Positions 1 through 7,040 of a stretch of DNA of 7,728 nucleotides are shown here, in pieces. Origin of the DNA: Chitinophagaceae bacterium (GTDB lineage: Bacteria; Bacteroidota; Bacteroidia; Chitinophagales; Chitinophagaceae); contig JABMML010000062.1 in NCBI GenBank assembly GCA_013205585.1, positions 1 to 7,728 on the forward strand, given 5' to 3'. The translations under genes and the position numbers were made by a program. Numbering within the stretch: the stretch's first letter is position 1; every line of letters begins with the position of its first letter. The notes below the pieces were generated by a model. That model made no database searches. It saw nothing but the letters and a program-made list of their open reading frames with translations, and was not told the DNA's origin.

Positions 1-426
1 AGGTAGAACGCTTAATTGTTTATGGTATACTTCTATATTTTTAAAAGCCTCTCCATTTTCTTTGAAGCCATACTGTGATACTTTTAAAAAACCATTGGCT
101 AAAATTTCATGGACTACTTTAAGTACTTCTTTATTGTCTTTGTTAAAATGAACGGTTAAGCAAGAGCCATTATTAATTTCAGCTAATACTTCATTTCCTA
201 ATAAAGCGTTTTCGAAAACCTGTACCATTCCATTGGGTATAACGCTATACTGGGCATAAAAAGCCTCATTTTCAATATTCACCCAATTGTGACTAAAGCT
301 AAGGGCATGGCCATTTTGAACACTTTCAATTTTGTAGTTTCCAGATTTAGGAACTAATTGATACTCGAATTCGCTTTTTTCCGGGAAAAGCTGCCAGCTT
401 GCTAAAAAATTATATGCTTGAACCAT
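1..426 (-). CDS. Unrecognised protein, 3' end cut off by the window edge
   Basis: The minus strand from the ATG at 426-424 is open for 142 codons and runs off the left edge without a stop, so this is the N-terminal part of a longer gene. It begins MVQAYNFLASWQLFPEKSEF. There is no signal peptide or membrane segment, so it is probably cytoplasmic. The sequence alternates polar and hydrophobic residues, with many Asn, Glu, Val and aromatic residues, in a way that suggests a beta-rich fold; a lipocalin-like domain would fit, but no motif shows it. I do not recognise the family. It lies 64 bp downstream of the outer-membrane barrel gene on the same strand. A TATTTTTG element 11 nt before the ATG suggests it may be transcribed separately. 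Codon use and composition look coding and match the neighbours. Confidence 0.75.
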   Translation of the reverse strand, partial: MVQAYNFLASWQLFPEKSEFEYQLVPKSGNYKIESVQNGHALSFSHNWVNIENEAFYAQYSVIPNGMVQVFENALLGNEVLAEINNGSCLTVHFNKDNKEVLKVVHEILANGFLKVSQYGFKENGEAFKNIEVYHKQLSVLP

Positions 427-437
427 ATTTTAGATAA

Positions 438-445
438 CAAAAATA
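438..445 (-). promoter_or_regulatory. Possible -7 element of the left-edge gene
   Basis: The minus strand reads TATTTTTG, an exact match to the Bacteroidota -7 consensus TAnnTTTG, ending 11 nt before the ATG at 426. No TTG is present 17-23 nt further upstream. In such AT-rich DNA the octamer can arise by chance, so this is only a candidate. Confidence 0.35.
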
Positions 446-490
446 AGTAGGAAAGGTTGAATGAATATGGGTTGTTTATGCTCAAAAAAG

Positions 491-2335
491 CTAATTAATT
501 TGAACAAAATCGGGCTTGCTAATAATACTAGAATTATACTTATAACGCAGGTTGGTAATTAGGCTAATATTCCAAGGGCTTACTTGAAGATTGGTTCTTG
601 GGAAGTAAAAGGCTCTTAATTCAATGGTGCCAAAAATGAGGTTTTCATTCCTAATTCTCATACCAGATCCTATAGAGGTATAAATATCTCCCTTGTCAAT
701 GGGTTGGCCCACGGTTCTTAGATAAGTAATATTGCCAAAGGCAAAAGGGGAGGTTCGAAACCCATAAAATGATTTTGAATTATACCATACCGATTCCCAG
801 TTCGCAGTGATACGGGTGCCACCATAAATACGCTCATTATTTAATTGAGGTATACCATAGCTACTACTAATAAGTAGGGCCTCGTTGAATTTATTTTTTA
901 GGGTTTGTGTAAAACTTATATTAATAATGGACCTGTATTTATAACCGCTCTCTAAATAACGAAGTTTATTTATTTGTTCAATACTTGCTATGAAACGAAC
1001 ATCTTGTAATTGTGCATCGGCATAACTGGAACCTGCACTTAATGTAAGATGTCTATAATTTTCATTAGCTAGTAATTTGTAGTTCTCTAATTTAATTCCT
1101 AAATAAGGTAGTGAGCTTTGTTCTCTTCTATAATTTCCAGAAGTGATGACCATGGATTTTCCTGTGGGTAAATCCTCGTTTCTGCCAAATCCATATAAAT
1201 ATTGGGTTCTTATAATTTTTTGTTTAAATAAAGTAAAAGAAGCTAGGGAGGCTTCAATATTTTGATAGTTTTTATCTATTTGCGCTAAATAATCTGTGGG
1301 TCTTTGTTTAAATATATTTTTTAAAAAACGAACTTGTACAAAATAATGCACATTATTGGCTGCCAGTGAAATTCGATTACTAAAAAGTTGATAACCTAAC
1401 CATGCATCAAAATGTTTTAAGTCATAATTATAAGTACTGTTGAATAAAGAGTCTGACCACTTATTGGGAAATACATTTTCATTATTGGCATTATTCCAAT
1501 CAAATCCCCAGGTCCATTTACTATTGGGCGTGAGTAGGGGACGGTTACCTCTTATGTAAACGGTGGATTCGGATAAATCGCCATTGGCTTCATTGGGGGC
1601 AAATGATTTTGCACCAATTGTAATATCTGTAAAACTGCCCTTTAAATTTCTATTGGTATAATCAAAGCCCCAGCCTGTATTTATTTCTCTGTTTTTATCG
1701 AAGTTGTGATTTAAGGTAAAGGCATTTCCTCCATCATTTGCATTATTGGTACTTAAGGAAGCAGTATAAGAATTGGCATTTCTAATATTAAAGCTACCCC
1801 CAATAGGGAAAATATCTTTTGTAATAATATATATGTCTACTTCATTAGTGTCCACCTTAGAAAGAGCGGCGAGTATACGGGCATCTTGTATATAGGGTAA
1901 GTCTCTTAACCACTTTTCATTATAGGCAATGACTAAGGGGTCTACTAATTCTTGCTCCTTAATAAATAAATTTTTACGAATTGTATTTTCGCTGGTTTTA
2001 TTATGCAATTTATCTGTAAATTTTGTGAGGGCATCTTTTTTTAAATTATTAGGATTTGTAGTACTTGTCCCAAAATGTTTTTGTTCTATTTGAATGCTTC
2101 TAATTCTTTTTCCTTCGTACTTCGCTACTTGTTGTACGTATTTATTAAGATTAATAAAAGTAGAATCAATGAAAGGGTTGGGCTTGCCCCTGAATTGCTT
2201 AATAATAGTTTGTAGTAAATTGCTATCCTTGGATAAGGCAATATTTTTTTCGCTATTTCTTACTTGTGCATAGATAGAAATATGCAAACAGAGTAAGAAT
2301 AGTAAAGTAAAAAATTTTCGAAAAGCAGAAGTCAT
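491..2335 (-). CDS. Omp85-like outer-membrane protein: POTRA-type domain plus beta-barrel
   Basis: The protein has 614 residues. A signal peptide covers residues 1-23 (basic start, Leu/Phe-rich core, cleavage near IYA-Q), so it is exported. Residues about 76-175 look like a single POTRA-type module: a beta strand (RIRSIQIEQ), helices around 115-160 including the stretch KNLFIKEQELVDP, then the strand VDIYIITKD. From about 178 to the end, alternating strands rich in aromatic and Asn residues form a predicted barrel of BamA/TamA (D15 antigen) type. GGTRITANWE (505-514) sits where Omp85 proteins carry their RGF/Y loop motif, and GSGMRIRNENLIFGTIELR (556-574) resembles their late barrel strands. 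The C-terminus is Asn rather than the usual Phe. It is shorter than BamA (five POTRAs), so it is more likely an accessory Omp85-like protein than BamA itself. It starts 15 bp after the GH20 stop codon and is probably cotranscribed with it. The substrate is unknown. Confidence 0.72.
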   Translation of the reverse strand: MTSAFRKFFTLLFLLCLHISIYAQVRNSEKNIALSKDSNLLQTIIKQFRGKPNPFIDSTFINLNKYVQQVAKYEGKRIRSIQIEQKHFGTSTTNPNNLKKDALTKFTDKLHNKTSENTIRKNLFIKEQELVDPLVIAYNEKWLRDLPYIQDARILAALSKVDTNEVDIYIITKDIFPIGGSFNIRNANSYTASLSTNNANDGGNAFTLNHNFDKNREINTGWGFDYTNRNLKGSFTDITIGAKSFAPNEANGDLSESTVYIRGNRPLLTPNSKWTWGFDWNNANNENVFPNKWSDSLFNSTYNYDLKHFDAWLGYQLFSNRISLAANNVHYFVQVRFLKNIFKQRPTDYLAQIDKNYQNIEASLASFTLFKQKIIRTQYLYGFGRNEDLPTGKSMVITSGNYRREQSSLPYLGIKLENYKLLANENYRHLTLSAGSSYADAQLQDVRFIASIEQINKLRYLESGYKYRSIINISFTQTLKNKFNEALLISSSYGIPQLNNERIYGGTRITANWESVWYNSKSFYGFRTSPFAFGNITYLRTVGQPIDKGDIYTSIGSGMRIRNENLIFGTIELRAFYFPRTNLQVSPWNISLITNLRYKYNSSIISKPDFVQIN

Positions 2336-2350
2336 GGTATTGTTATTTCA

Positions 2351-4258
2351 TTACAATACTTTAACGGCTCTTTTTCTTAAAGATTCGATAGGTATATTTA
2401 AATATTTACCTATTTGCTTACTATCTCTATAGCTTATCACTCTTAAAGAAAGTACATCTTCTGGAATTAAAAAAGGTGCTGTGTATTTTTGGCTATAATT
2501 GTCGGGCATTTGATCGTTAATGGTATAATACATATCTAAGCCTTCCACTTCGCCTTCCATAATGCCTATTAATTCACCTTTTGTATTTAATTGAGTAGTT
2601 ACAATAGGGTCATACATACTTCTAGCATATCTCACATTCGCTGCATCTAGTTTTTCAAATTGATTTTCTACTTTTTTAGTAAAACTATTCCAGTTCTTTT
2701 TTTCTTTTGGAGACCAGCCTGTTTCTGCAACTGCCATACCTCGAGGCCAAGTCATGTATTGAGCATATCTCATATCAAATATTTGCTCTGACCATTGATT
2801 TGCTTGATTACCTAAAATTAAATTAGGATCAACACCTTCTGGAATGGGTTCAAAAGAATAAGTGGTTTTCATTCTGAGTCCACGGTATACTTTTCCTTCT
2901 GCTGTTTGCTCGCCTTGGTAAAAATCAATGTAGTTATAGTCATTGGGAGACATGACTACTTTATGCCCTTGTTTAGCTGCTTCAATGCCCCCTTTCACAC
3001 CTCTCCAACTCATTACTGTAGCATCACCCGATAAACCACCTTCTAATATTTCATCCCAGCCCATCATTTTCTTTCCTTTGCTATTAATTATTTTTTGTAC
3101 GCGGCGCACAAAATAACTTTGTACTTCATTCATATCCTTCAAGCCTTCTTTTTTCATCAGCGCTTGTACATTTGGCGATTTCTCCCAATTGTTTTTTGGA
3201 TTTTCGTCTGCCCCCATATGAATGTATTCAAAAGGAAATAGGGGAGCAATCTCTCCAAATATTTTATCTAAGTATTCATATACTATTTCATTAGAAGGGT
3301 CTAAAGAATTATCAATTTTTGAAGCAACATGTCCATTCAAACCATCCCAGTCCATAAACTCATCCCCTGCATTTACTTGGAAAGGGTAATTAGGTGTAGT
3401 ACTTAAAAAAGGATAAGCTGTATTCATGGCTAAGCTATGACCAGGCACATCCACTTCTGGAATGACTTCAATAAACCTTGCTTTTGCATAAGCCACTACT
3501 TCTTTAATATCTTCCTGTGTATAAAACCCACCATAAGTTTTAGGTTCATCTATGGCAGGCGTAGTAATATTCATCCACTTGCCTTTACGCTCTGCTCTCC
3601 ATGCACCCACGCTTGTTAATCTAGGAAGAGATTTAATTTCAATTCTCCATCCTTGGTCGTCGGTTAAATGCCAATGAAAGCGGTTGTACTTATAACGCGC
3701 CATGTCTTCAATAAATGTTAATACTTCTGCTTTGCTGAAAAAATGTCTACTAACATCTAGCATCATACCTCTCCATCCGAAACGAGGTTTGTCAATGATA
3801 GAAACATAAGGCAAGGTCCAATTTGTATTGGCTTGTAAAGTATTGGAATAAACTACCGCTGGTAATAATTGCATCACTGTTTGCCAGCCAAAAAATAAAC
3901 CTGCATTCGCATTGGCTTTTAATTGAATTCCTTTTTCATTAATGTCTAAAGTATAACCCTCGGTACCTAAATTAGCATCGTTGACAATTTGTAAATCAAT
4001 GTTTGGTTTGTTTTTTGTAAAATATACTACGCGTCCTGTAGTGGTTCTTAATTTTACAGCCATAATATCTGAAACTGCATTTGCTGAACTTGGTGCATTA
4101 ATGGCAATGCTTTTAGGCAAAGTATAAGTACCTGGCTTTGTGGTCATTTGATAAGGCTCGGGGATAATACTTATGTTTTGTGCAATAGTAGCAGTAGAAA
4201 GTCCACCAATAATTAGTGTAATGATTATTACAATGGATAAAATTTTGTTCAGTTTCAT
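2351..4258 (-). CDS. Secreted GH20 beta-N-acetylhexosaminidase
   Basis: This 635-residue enzyme is predicted to remove terminal beta-linked GlcNAc/GalNAc from chitin oligomers, glycans or peptidoglycan fragments by the substrate-assisted GH20 mechanism. Residues 1-27 form a signal peptide (MKLNK, long Ile/Leu core, ending TIAQN), so it is periplasmic or cell-surface. The GH20 N-terminal domain (GH20b type) covers about 29-150. The TIM barrel starts near 157 with GWRGMMLDVSRHFF, where Arg163 is the expected sugar-binding Arg. HWHLTDDQGWR (195-205) and EVIPEVDVPGH (264-274) follow. The catalytic pair is Asp351-Glu352 in HMGADE: Asp orients the acetamido group and Glu is the acid/base. GWDEILEGG (400-408), MSWRG and NQWSEQ (487-492) complete the pocket. 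Residues about 560-620 resemble the C-terminal chitobiase/hexosaminidase domain. The length is normal for the family and no key residue is missing. It is the first gene of the minus-strand group and lies after the ahcY terminator. No convincing promoter is seen in its AT-rich leader. Confidence 0.95.
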   Translation of the reverse strand: MKLNKILSIVIIITLIIGGLSTATIAQNISIIPEPYQMTTKPGTYTLPKSIAINAPSSANAVSDIMAVKLRTTTGRVVYFTKNKPNIDLQIVNDANLGTEGYTLDINEKGIQLKANANAGLFFGWQTVMQLLPAVVYSNTLQANTNWTLPYVSIIDKPRFGWRGMMLDVSRHFFSKAEVLTFIEDMARYKYNRFHWHLTDDQGWRIEIKSLPRLTSVGAWRAERKGKWMNITTPAIDEPKTYGGFYTQEDIKEVVAYAKARFIEVIPEVDVPGHSLAMNTAYPFLSTTPNYPFQVNAGDEFMDWDGLNGHVASKIDNSLDPSNEIVYEYLDKIFGEIAPLFPFEYIHMGADENPKNNWEKSPNVQALMKKEGLKDMNEVQSYFVRRVQKIINSKGKKMMGWDEILEGGLSGDATVMSWRGVKGGIEAAKQGHKVVMSPNDYNYIDFYQGEQTAEGKVYRGLRMKTTYSFEPIPEGVDPNLILGNQANQWSEQIFDMRYAQYMTWPRGMAVAETGWSPKEKKNWNSFTKKVENQFEKLDAANVRYARSMYDPIVTTQLNTKGELIGIMEGEVEGLDMYYTINDQMPDNYSQKYTAPFLIPEDVLSLRVISYRDSKQIGKYLNIPIESLRKRAVKVL

Positions 4259-4351
4259 ACAAAATTATTTTTTATTAATTTAAATTTATACTCTTTAGAA
4301 GTGAAAGGTTTTGCTATTTTTAAAAAGCTAAAGCAATGCCTTTAAAGGTAC

Positions 4352-4396
4352 AAAAAAATATATAAAAAAGCCGCTCCTGATTACTCGGGAACGGCT
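4352..4396 (-). terminator. Intrinsic terminator of ahcY
   Basis: On the minus strand the transcript folds AGCCGUUCC against GGAGCGGCU (4396-4369), with an inner GA/UC pair closed over a GUAA (GNRA) loop. UUUUUU and then another seven Us follow. One stem pair is G-U in this direction but C-A on the plus strand, so the element is built for minus-strand transcripts. It lies 68 bp past the ahcY stop codon and separates ahcY from the hexosaminidase gene. Confidence 0.88.
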
Positions 4397-4463
4397 AGGG
4401 GAATTTTGGAAATATTGTAGAAACTAGATAAAACTAGTTACTAAATTTACTTTCAACTATAGA

Positions 4464-5786
4464 TTAGTATCTGTAAGCGTCAGCCTTGAATGGACCTGCT
4501 ACAGGTATACCTAAATAAGCTGCTTGCTCAGTCGTTAATTCATCTAATTCAGCACCAACTTTCGCTAAATGTAAACGCGCTACTTTCTCATCTAAATGCT
4601 TAGGTAACACATACACTTTGTTCTCGTAGTTTTTATGGTTTTTCCATAATTCTATTTGAGCTAATGTTTGGTTAGAGAAAGAGTTACTCATTACAAAGCT
4701 AGGGTGACCAGTAGCACAACCTAAGTTTACTAAACGGCCTTCTGCTAAAACGATAACATCTTTACCATCGATATTGTATAAATCAACTTGTGGTTTAATA
4801 GTATCTTTTGTATGACCATAGTTATTATTTAACCAAGCCATATCAATTTCAATATCAAAGTGACCAATATTACAAACAATGGCTTTATCCTTCATTACTC
4901 TAAAATGTTTTTCATTGATCAAATCACGACAACCAGATGCAGTAACAATAATGTCTGCTTCTTTTACTGCGTCGATCATTTTTCTAACTTCATAACCATC
5001 CATCGCAGCTTGTAAAGCACAAATTGGATCGATTTCAGTCACCATTACACGGCAACCAGCACCACGTAAAGATGCGGCAGATCCTTTTCCTACGTCTCCG
5101 TAAGAACCTACTACTGCTACTTTACCAGCCATCATCACATCGGTAGCACGGCGAATCGCATCTACTAATGATTCTTGACAACCATATTTATTATCGAATT
5201 TAGATTTTGTAACAGAATCGTTTACGTTAATGGCAGGCATTGGTAAAGTACCTTTTGCCATACGCTCATATAAACGGTGAACACCTGTAGTAGTTTCTTC
5301 ACTTAAACCTTTAATATCAGCAACGAATTGAGGATATTTATCTAAAACCATATTGGTTAAATCACCACCATCATCTAAGATCATATTCAAAGGACGGTCT
5401 GCACCACCAAAGAATAAAGTTTGTTCAATACACCAGTCACCCTCTTCAATAGATTGACCTTTCCAAGCAAATACACCCACACCTGTTGCAGCAATAGCAG
5501 CAGAGGCTTGGTCTTGTGTAGAGAAGATATTACAAGAGCTCCATTTTACTTCAGCGCCTAAGGCAGTTAAAGTTTCAATTAATACAGCTGTTTGAATAGT
5601 CATGTGTAAGCAACCCGCAATACGAGCACCTTTTAATGGTTGGCTTGGTCCGTATTCAGCACGGATACTCATTAAACCTGGCATTTCTGCTTCGGCTAAA
5701 CGAATCTCTTTACGACCCCAATCTGCTAATGTGATATCGGCTACTTTATAAGGTAGGCTAAAATCGATGTTTTCTAGGTTAGACAT
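4464..5786 (-). CDS. ahcY: S-adenosylhomocysteine hydrolase
   Basis: This is a cytoplasmic NAD-dependent enzyme that splits S-adenosylhomocysteine into adenosine and homocysteine. It clears the methyltransferase by-product and feeds the methionine cycle. With the start chosen here it has 440 residues, close to the human enzyme's 432. Visible signatures are DDGGDLTN (138-145), SEETTTGVH (162-170), the catalytic stretch [11 protein letters not shown] (189-199; Lys194, Asp198, Asn199), the NAD-binding GSYGDVGKG (227-235), and the C-terminal KADAYRY tail (434-440), whose Lys and Tyr reach the NAD of the partner subunit in the tetramer. The frame stays open upstream to an ATG at 5834, but that 16-residue extension covers the promoter at 5806-5835 and matches no family sequence I know, so the MSNLENIDF start at 5786 is correct. 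It is transcribed alone, ends at the terminator at 4352-4396, and is divergent from an Lrp-type regulator. Confidence 0.97.
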   Translation of the reverse strand: MSNLENIDFSLPYKVADITLADWGRKEIRLAEAEMPGLMSIRAEYGPSQPLKGARIAGCLHMTIQTAVLIETLTALGAEVKWSSCNIFSTQDQASAAIAATGVGVFAWKGQSIEEGDWCIEQTLFFGGADRPLNMILDDGGDLTNMVLDKYPQFVADIKGLSEETTTGVHRLYERMAKGTLPMPAINVNDSVTKSKFDNKYGCQESLVDAIRRATDVMMAGKVAVVGSYGDVGKGSAASLRGAGCRVMVTEIDPICALQAAMDGYEVRKMIDAVKEADIIVTASGCRDLINEKHFRVMKDKAIVCNIGHFDIEIDMAWLNNNYGHTKDTIKPQVDLYNIDGKDVIVLAEGRLVNLGCATGHPSFVMSNSFSNQTLAQIELWKNHKNYENKVYVLPKHLDEKVARLHLAKVGAELDELTTEQAAYLGIPVAGPFKADAYRY

Positions 5787-5805
5787 ATATTTTTTGTTTA
5801 GAGGG

Positions 5806-5835
5806 CAAAGGTATGAAATAGGATAAAATAACAAA
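5806..5835 (-). promoter_or_regulatory. ahcY promoter (Bacteroidota primary sigma type)
   Basis: The minus strand shows TTTG (5835-5832), an 18-nt spacer, then TACCTTTG (5813-5806). This is a full match to the Bacteroidota housekeeping promoter, TTTG at -33 and TAnnTTTG at -7. The implied transcription start near 5801 gives a leader of about 15 nt before the ATG at 5786, too short for a riboswitch. No Shine-Dalgarno sequence is present; the leader is A-rich, as usual in this phylum. Confidence 0.8.
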
Positions 5836-5849
5836 ATATTTGATATTTT
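5833..5849. promoter_or_regulatory. AT-rich palindrome, possible operator for the ahcY/lrp region
   Basis: AAAATAT-TTG-ATATTTT is a 17-nt inverted repeat with 7-bp arms that overlaps the ahcY -33 element. A second GATATT lies 11 bp (about one helical turn) from the first, at 5853-5858. Lrp/AsnC proteins bind AT-rich 15-17 bp palindromes, often beside their own gene, so autoregulation or ahcY control is possible. The composition is so AT-rich that chance is a real alternative. Confidence 0.35.
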
Positions 5850-5872
5850 TAGGATATTCGGCTATTATATTC

Positions 5873-5880
5873 TATTTTTG
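5873..5880 (+). promoter_or_regulatory. Possible -7 element of the lrp-type gene
   Basis: TATTTTTG fits the TAnnTTTG consensus and ends 22 nt before the ATG at 5903, a reasonable leader length. The -33 position has only TTTTTAGG rather than TTTG, so this promoter would be weak or activator-dependent. Confidence 0.5.
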
Positions 5881-5902
5881 TGATAATTTATGCTAAAATA
5901 AT

Positions 5903-6406
5903 ATGAAAAATAGTACTCCATCAGTAGATTCGGCTAGTCTTCAACAATCTATCTCTTTAGACGAGAAGGATTTAGCCATTTTACGCCTCTTACAACAGAA
6001 TGCCAGGATTACCGTAAAAGAAATTGCCGATCAAATTCATTTGAGCACCACACCGGTGCATGAGAGAATTAAGAGGCTAGAGGCGGGTGGAGTTATTAAG
6101 CAGTATGCCACTTTAATTGATGGTACCAAAGTGAAAAAGGGGCTGATGGTTATTTGTTATGTGTCTCTAAATCAACATAGTAAGCAGTCTGGAGGGCAGT
6201 TTATCAAGCTAATAAATGACTTACCCGATGTGGTGGAATGCTATAGTATATCGGGAGAATTTGACTTTATGTTGAAAATTGTGACCGAGGATATGAACAG
6301 TTATTACAATTTCCACGTGAACAAATTAAGTCAGGCCGACAATATAAGTCAGGTACAAAGCGTTTTTATAATGGGTATCGTTAAACAAACCCATTTAATA
6401 GTATAA
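5903..6406 (+). CDS. Lrp/AsnC family transcriptional regulator
   Basis: This 167-residue protein is a DNA-binding regulator of the feast/famine (Lrp/AsnC) family, which usually senses amino acids and forms dimers to octamers. After a polar N-terminal tail (1-18), the helix-turn-helix covers about 19-68: LDEKDLAILRLLQQNARI, then the recognition part LSTTPVHERIKRLEAGGVI. The ligand-binding RAM domain covers about 80-160, with the characteristic GEFDFMLKIV (118-127) and a closing VQSVFIMG strand. Family members usually have 140-170 residues, so it is complete. It is divergent from ahcY across 116 bp. That layout suggests it may control itself, ahcY, or both; this is inference from position. The effector cannot be read from the sequence. 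The downstream 3D-domain gene follows after 43 bp with no terminator or obvious promoter between them, so the two may be cotranscribed. Confidence 0.93.
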   Translation: MKNSTPSVDSASLQQSISLDEKDLAILRLLQQNARITVKEIADQIHLSTTPVHERIKRLEAGGVIKQYATLIDGTKVKKGLMVICYVSLNQHSKQSGGQFIKLINDLPDVVECYSISGEFDFMLKIVTEDMNSYYNFHVNKLSQADNISQVQSVFIMGIVKQTHLIV

Positions 6407-6449
6407 ATAGCACAGGTATAAAAATGGTAGACCTTTCAAACTATTCATT

Positions 6450-6887
6450 ATGAAATATAATAAGTATCTAGGTATTGGGATAGCGATAATAATTGTGCTG
6501 GGGGCATTCTATATTTTAACGCCAGGTCATAATGCAAGGCCCATTGTGATGCAATATCCTTTTGTTTTAAAATCAATGAACTTAGTTTCTTTAAGTACTT
6601 ATAATGCAGATACAGCTCAAACCGATAGCACGCCTTTAATAACAGCAAGTGGTTTTAAATTAGACAGCGCTAATCCTAAAAGACATAGAGTGATTGCCAT
6701 TAGCCGTGACTTAAAAGAATTATTTGCTTTTGGAGATAAAGTAGAATTGACCAATGCCGGAAAGTTTAATGGCATTTGGTTTATTCATGATTTAATGAAT
6801 AAAAAATACAAAAACAAGATTGATATTTTAATCAATTCAAGCGACCCCCAAACAAGTTTAAAAAGGGTGGTGATTTCTAAGATTTAA
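6450..6887 (+). CDS. Small membrane-anchored 3D-domain protein
   Basis: This 145-residue protein has an N-terminal hydrophobic segment (about 7-23, after MKYNKY) that acts as a membrane anchor or uncleaved signal, leaving the rest outside the cytoplasm. Residues about 45-143 match the 3D (Asp-Asp-Asp) double-psi barrel seen in MltA-type lytic transglycosylases and Rpf/YabE-like proteins: a Thr-rich start (LSTYNADTAQTDSTPLITASG), HRVIAISRDL (79-88), FGDKVELTNAG (94-104), then Asp114 in FIHDL and Asp125 in KIDILI. The Asp residues are at 87, 114 and 125. A peptidoglycan-related role is inferred from the family; no extra binding domain is present to support it. It sits 43 bp downstream of the lrp-type gene and is convergent with the GNAT gene across the palindrome array. 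A start at 6450 is the only one that keeps the anchor intact. Confidence 0.75.
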   Translation: MKYNKYLGIGIAIIIVLGAFYILTPGHNARPIVMQYPFVLKSMNLVSLSTYNADTAQTDSTPLITASGFKLDSANPKRHRVIAISRDLKELFAFGDKVELTNAGKFNGIWFIHDLMNKKYKNKIDILINSSDPQTSLKRVVISKI

Positions 6888-6913
6888 TTACTTCACAGAT
6901 TATTTTCTAAGTG

Positions 6914-6940
6914 TATGTGGTCACAATTTGTGACCACATA
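6914..6940. repeat. Palindrome copy 1 (perfect)
   Basis: The arms TATGTGGTCACAA and TTGTGACCACATA pair perfectly over 13 bp around a single central T (6927). As RNA this gives a 12-bp stem with a 3-nt loop. Confidence 0.95.
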
Positions 6941-6955
6941 GGGCCAATTTTAAGG

Positions 6956-6982
6956 CATGAGGTCACAATTTGTGACCACATT
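6956..6982. repeat. Palindrome copy 2 (two outer mismatches)
   Basis: The left arm CATGAGGTCACAA faces TTGTGACCACATT, centred on T6969. The arms mismatch at the fifth position (A opposite A) and at the outermost base. The right arm up to CACAT is identical to that of copy 1. Confidence 0.93.
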
Positions 6983-6998
6983 AGGAGAATTTTCAGGG

Positions 6999-7025
6999 TA
7001 TGATGTCACAATTTGTGACATCATA
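6999..7025. repeat. Palindrome copy 3 (perfect, with changes on both arms)
   Basis: The arms TATGATGTCACAA and TTGTGACATCATA pair perfectly over 13 bp around T7012. Compared with copy 1, TG has become AT on the left and CA has become AT on the right, so both arms changed together and pairing was kept. Confidence 0.95.
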
Positions 7026-7040
7026 GGGTAAATTTGAAGG

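Noticed and set aside
3437..3619. Plus-strand ORF inside the hexosaminidase gene
   Set aside because: It is wholly antisense to the conserved GH20 barrel region and encodes a Cys/His/Phe-rich sequence with no domain, so it is a shadow.
4260..4267. TAATTTTG on the minus strand as the hexosaminidase -7 box
   Set aside because: It matches TAnnTTTG but ends one base before the ATG, so transcription would begin inside the coding region, and no -33 TTG is at the right distance.
5787..5805. SAH or SAM riboswitch upstream of ahcY
   Set aside because: The predicted leader is only about 15 nt, too short for any known aptamer.
6448..6648. Minus-strand ORF over the 3D-domain gene
   Set aside because: It is antisense to a gene with clear domain motifs and has no promoter or recognisable product.
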